A stretch of 64,000 bases of DNA, taken from assembly GCA_022836615.1 (NCBI GenBank), contig MU405319.1, positions 62,001 through 126,000 of the forward strand. The letters run 5' to 3'. Below are positions 60,046-64,000 of this stretch, piece after piece. This stretch comes from Annulohypoxylon bovei var. microspora (taxonomy: Eukaryota; Ascomycota; Sordariomycetes; Xylariales; Hypoxylaceae). Position 1 is the first letter of the stretch; the number at the start of each line of letters is the position of its first letter. Under the pieces are notes generated by a model that was not told the DNA's origin, did no database searches, and saw nothing but the letters and a program-made list of their open reading frames with translations. A program made the position numbers and the translations under genes.

Positions 60046-61194
60046 CCGTTTCGCGCTTAGCTAGCTCGGGCGCAACGCTTTCAATTGGTTAAATTCATCC
60101 ACCCCTCTGATTGGGTGCATCCTCTTTTTGGACCCACCTTTCAATTACCCACGCACCCAGCAACCCTTTTGAGCCACCCTTTCAATTAGCCACCTTTCAA
60201 ACCACGTGTCAAGCCACTTTTTGAACCACCTTTCGAACGCAGGGGCCACTTTCCCAGGGGCTGATTAGTCACCCACTTTAGGAGCTTTTACTTAGCTGTA
60301 TAAAAACGAATTGACCTGGGTTGAAGATCAGGTCTTCAAGACCACGTAAGCCCTCAAGACCACGTAGGGTTAGTGGTTAGGATTAGGGTTAGGATCCGGG
60401 GGTTTGGGGGGCGGTGGGAGCCCCCCATGTGGGAATGTGTTCTTTTTGCCAGTAAGTCAATAAGCTATTCAACCCGTTGTTTAATCTGTCAGTAAGTAAG
60501 TCAGTAAGTAAGTCAATCTGTAATCCAGTCAGCTGTTTAACCAGTTGTTGAATTAACCAGCTTTTGAACGAGGGTTTCAACCAGTCAATCAATCAGTTGA
60601 TCAGGTATTTAACCAGTCAACCTGTTAGTAAGTCAATCAAGTATTCAGTCAGGTGTTTAGTCATCTATTTAACCAATTGACTAATTGACCAATCAATCAA
60701 TTAGTCAATAAGTCAACCAGTTTTTGAACCAGCTATTCAACCAGTTTTTCAACCAGCTTTTAGACCAGCTTTTCAACCAGTTTTTAGACCAGCTTTTCAA
60801 CCAAGGTTTCAACCAGTCAGTAAGTCAGTCAATCAATCAGTCAATCAATCAGTCAGTTAATCAATCAGTCAATCAGCTGTTGGGTCAAAAATCAATCAAT
60901 TAAATGAATAATGATGTCCTCCGGACGGATTCTATCTTTTTTTCCACCCTATTACCCCCTTTTCCCACCCCGTTTCCCACCCTTTTTCTACCTCGTTTTC
61001 CACCCCTTTTCTCCCCCGTTTTCCACCCCTTTTCCCGGACCTTTTCCCAACCAACAGCTTTCTGCGAAGAAAAATTTTTAAGGTCTTTTTTTTCTTTTTC
61101 CCAGTCCCCGTAACTTTGGGAAGGCAAAAACGCCCCGGAGCTTGTAAAGGTCGCGTTTTCCCAAACATTATGAAAGGCCATACCGGGTAAAAGA
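60046..61194. repeat. island of normal composition made of low-complexity repeat mosaics
   Basis: Sharp borders on both sides separate this from AT-rich DNA. In order: 60060-60250 with degenerate ccacctttcaa units; 60336-60366 with two copies of tcaagaccacgta; 60367-60394 telomere-like TTAGGG-type strings; 60430-60900 with variants of agtcaatcaatc and accagtttttcaacc; 60945-61050 with ccaccccttttcc units; then unique sequence to 61190. Frames inside it, such as a Lys/Gly-rich minus-strand frame at 60900-61181, follow the repeat period and are not called as genes. Confidence 0.8.
60367..60394. repeat. interstitial telomere-like stretch
   Basis: The stretch carries repeated TTAG-type units, including one exact TTAGGG followed by TTAGG, the fungal telomere unit in degenerate form. 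Confidence 0.6.
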
Positions 61195-63179
61195 AAAAAA
61201 AAACCCTAAAAATTTTAATACTTTTTAAAATAAAAATAATATACATTATATCTTAAAAATCAAGTCTTACACTAAAATAAAACCTATATTAATAAATTAT
61301 TTAAATAAAGAAATATAATAAAATATAAAATTTAAAATAATATAATATATTATTTAAAAGTTATTAAAGTTTAAAATTTATACCTTTTACGTAAAATTAT
61401 ATAATATGGTTAAATTAATTAATAAAGATTTCAAATAATAAATTAATAAATTAAATTTAATTCGGCGGGAATAATAATTTTTTTAATATTAATTAATAAA
61501 TATAAATTAAGCTTAAAAATACACATTTTATTATATTAATTTTAATAACCTAAGATTTTATATTATTTTACATTCGCATTTAAATAATTTTATGGAAATA
61601 TTTTCGATTAATTTACACTTAATTTTATATTATATTTAACTTAATTTTTAATTAATTAAACTTAATTACATTATTTTTTTTACATTTTTTATCGATATTA
61701 TAAAACGTATTAATAATTATAAAACGTTAAACGGCGTTTAAAAATCATTACATGCAATTAATGAAACGATAATAAAACTTAAAAAACTTATAAAAAACCG
61801 AAATAAAACACGATATATTTTAAAAATTAATTCGTACATTTAAATAAAACTTATATAATTAAAACCATTAAATTAAAAATTATTTTATAATATAATTTAT
61901 TAAAAAGCCGAAAATTAAATATAAAATTATTTAAATTAAAAAATATATTTTATAATGAAAATAATTTAATAAAATAATAATTTATTAATAAAAATTTTAA
62001 CCATTTAAAAACGCCGCCTTTTCACTTATAAAGTATTATTAAAATGTAATATTATTAAAATAATAAATTTTTAAAATAAAACTTTTATTATAATATAAAG
62101 CTTTTAAATAAAATAATAAAAGAATATTTATATAAAACATTAAAATAAAAGTCTTCGAATTTTTTTAATAATTAAATCTCATAAATATTAAATAATAATC
62201 ACATAATATAACTTTATAACTTAATAATTAATAAATATTAATATTTCATTAATTAAAATAATACATTTTAAAAAGTAATACTTTTATTATTTTAATTTTA
62301 ACCTTATTTTTATCTTATAAAAAAGGATCGATAATTTAACGGCTTAATAATTAAACCCATTTATAATATAACTTATTTAATTTTAACGTTATGTTTTTAA
62401 AAAACATATAATTTTCGTTATAATTATATTCGTAATATTATAATATATAAGTTTAATTTTTTTTAAATGGTTTACAAAGTTAATAATTATAAGTTTTAAT
62501 TATATATATATATTTATTAATTAAAAATAATTAAAAAATAATAAAAATAATAAAAACTTACATAAAATATTAACTTTTTTAATAAATATCATAATTAATA
62601 TTTTAAATGAATAAATTATTTTATTTCGTAAATAAAATTAATTTCGACGTTTTTTTTTTTAACGATAATATTAATAAATAAATATGTAATAATTAAAAAT
62701 TAAATAAAATTTTAAATGCTTAGCGTATTTATAAATAATTTATTTAATTTTAATTAATTTATATTAAATGTGAAATTATTTTATAATATAATATAATATT
62801 AAAGTTTATTATTTTTTATATTACATTTTTTTTTAAACTTTTTTTATATATTATTATAAGTACCTTATTAATTTATTTATCGTTAATATATTACATTTTT
62901 AACATTAAAAAACTATTAAAATTATATTTATATAATAAAATATTTAACTTTATTATTAATTATTTTAATTTTAAATCGCTTTTAATATTTTAATTATAAT
63001 TTAATATATTAATATTATTAAAAATCTTTTTTATTTTATTTTATTACACTTTACTTTTTAAGAAAATAACCTTAAAACTTAAATTAAAAACTTAATAAAA
63101 TAAAAGTTTAACCTTTAAAAAATTATTAAGGTTAATTTTAAAATAAAATAAATAAAAAATATAATATATATATATATTA
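61195..63179. repeat. AT-rich, RIP-type block (continued)
   Basis: It has the same composition as the main block and no open frame. Its end (63020-63179) is the left part of repeat copy A2. Confidence 0.8.
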
Positions 63180-63393
63180 TAACGGCGTTTAATTGCCGTT
63201 ACTCTTAAGGTATATTAGCGGAGCCGGCTAATTAATGTCCCGGCCGCAGGGCCAATATATAAAAACCTTTTAAAGGAAACCACTTCGTGGCTTCTTTTCT
63301 TTTAACTTTTCACTTTAAATATTTTCGTTAATAAAGTACGTGGTCCCGCCGTCGCATAAGCTTTGTCCCGATTTAAAACCTGCTCGCCGTGAC
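63180..63393. mobile_element. 214-bp insertion with LTR-like features in repeat copy A2
   Basis: A short segment of normal GC content interrupts repeat A2; the same position in copy A1 (about 54615) is uninterrupted. It begins near AACGGCG and ends near CGCCGTGAC, so the ends carry ACGGCG/CGCCGT inverted hexamers. It holds a TATA-like tatataaaaacc at about 63256 and an AATAAA-like signal at about 63331, as in a solo LTR. An 8-bp string atatatta occurs on both sides (63172-63179 and 63394-63401) and may be a target-site duplication, but the flanks are so AT-rich that this is weak. It was probably inserted after RIP or is too short to be recognised by RIP. Confidence 0.6.
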
Positions 63394-64000
63394 ATATATT
63401 ACATTTCATAAAAATAAAAGGTTAAAGTTTTTTACGTAATAATATAATTATTTTTCCATTTATTAAATTTACATTATAATAAATTTATTATGATTATAAT
63501 GGGATTTAATTAACTTTTTTTTAATTAAATAAAATCCGCCTTTTTCCGTAAACATTTTAAATTTTAATGGTAATTACCGTTATTATAATTAATGAAACAT
63601 TTTTTATACCTCCCATTATTAATTAATTAAAATAAAATTAAATTTAATGGGTAATATACGATTAATAATATTTAACATTATATAAAATTAATCCCTTAAA
63701 TTATTTATTTAAATAAATTATATATTTCTTAATTAATAAAAAGTGTTAATTAAATAATAAAAAAATAATATTTACATAATATTTAATAATAATTTTAATA
63801 TTAATTCCGCACATAACTTATTTAATATAAAAGTAATTTATTAACCTTTAAAATTTAAAATAAATATTAAAATTTAAAAAATTAATTAACTTTTAAATGA
63901 TTTTATTAATTTTACGAGCGGATAACCCGTTATAAAACTTAAGGCATTTAATTAATAATTAAAAAAAACCAAAATAATTAATTATATAAAAGCTATAACA
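63394..64000. repeat. AT-rich block, right part of repeat copy A2 and beyond
   Basis: Up to about 63490 this aligns with 54625-54715. The rest is AT-rich without features to the end of the window. Confidence 0.75.

Noticed and set aside
60900..61246. Lys/Gly-rich minus-strand frames
   Set aside because: They follow the ccaccccttttc repeat and lie in a low-complexity island; two overlapping frames are equally good.

Overview
The window is nuclear DNA of a filamentous ascomycete (Pezizomycotina). Genes are split by short introns of 43-128 nt, with one of about 318 nt, and these have GTAAGT/GTGAGT-type donors and CTAAC-like branch points. The gene families are typical of these fungi: GH5 cellulase, Ybp-type Yap1-binding protein, Zn2Cys6 regulator, DUF3176 membrane protein, UDP-glucose:sterol glucosyltransferase-like protein and PAN-domain surface proteins. 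The last 19 kb is extremely AT-rich and almost free of open frames, as expected of DNA destroyed by repeat-induced point mutation (RIP). The class cannot be fixed from sequence alone; Sordariomycetes or Leotiomycetes would fit.

Layout. 1-918: 3' part of a secreted GH5 endoglucanase with a Ser/Thr-rich, possibly GPI-anchored tail. 1.8-3.7 kb: Ybp1/Ybp2-family gene. 4.7-5.5 kb: frameshifted relic of a DUF3176 gene. 6.5-9.3 kb: two convergent unknown genes. 11.3-13.0 kb: secreted isochorismatase-like hydrolase convergent with a GNAT acetyltransferase. 14.6-18.0 kb: long glucosyltransferase whose tail resembles the VPS13 C-terminus. 18.6-19.4 kb: C2H2 zinc-finger gene. 19.7-20.2 kb: two 9-bp minisatellites in inverted orientation. 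21.7-23.0 kb: single-pass PAN-domain protein. 23.6-24.7 kb: unknown GC-rich gene. 25.3-32.6 kb: a dense housekeeping block with a calponin-homology protein, a complex I assembly factor (NDUFAF2-like), a PHD-finger protein and a Mn superoxide dismutase. 33.7-34.2 kb: small unknown gene. 35.8-37.1 kb: a second PAN-domain membrane protein of the same architecture as the first. 37.5-39.9 kb: gene-free stretch with a striking excess of the hexamer CGGCGA. 40.3-42.4 kb: Zn2Cys6 transcription factor.

44.8-64.0 kb: AT-rich heterochromatin-like block. It contains diverged repeat copies and a 19-20-bp minisatellite. Two islands of normal composition interrupt it: 60.05-61.19 kb (a mosaic of low-complexity repeats with a telomere-like stretch) and 63.18-63.39 kb (a small insertion with LTR-like features, whose empty site is visible in a second copy of the host repeat near 54.6 kb).

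The genes do not form an obvious pathway or biosynthetic cluster. The more unusual elements are the two PAN-domain proteins, the CGGCGA cluster, the islands in the AT-rich block and several unrecognised genes. Exon boundaries were read by eye from splice signals, phase and family continuity and are not confirmed by transcripts.
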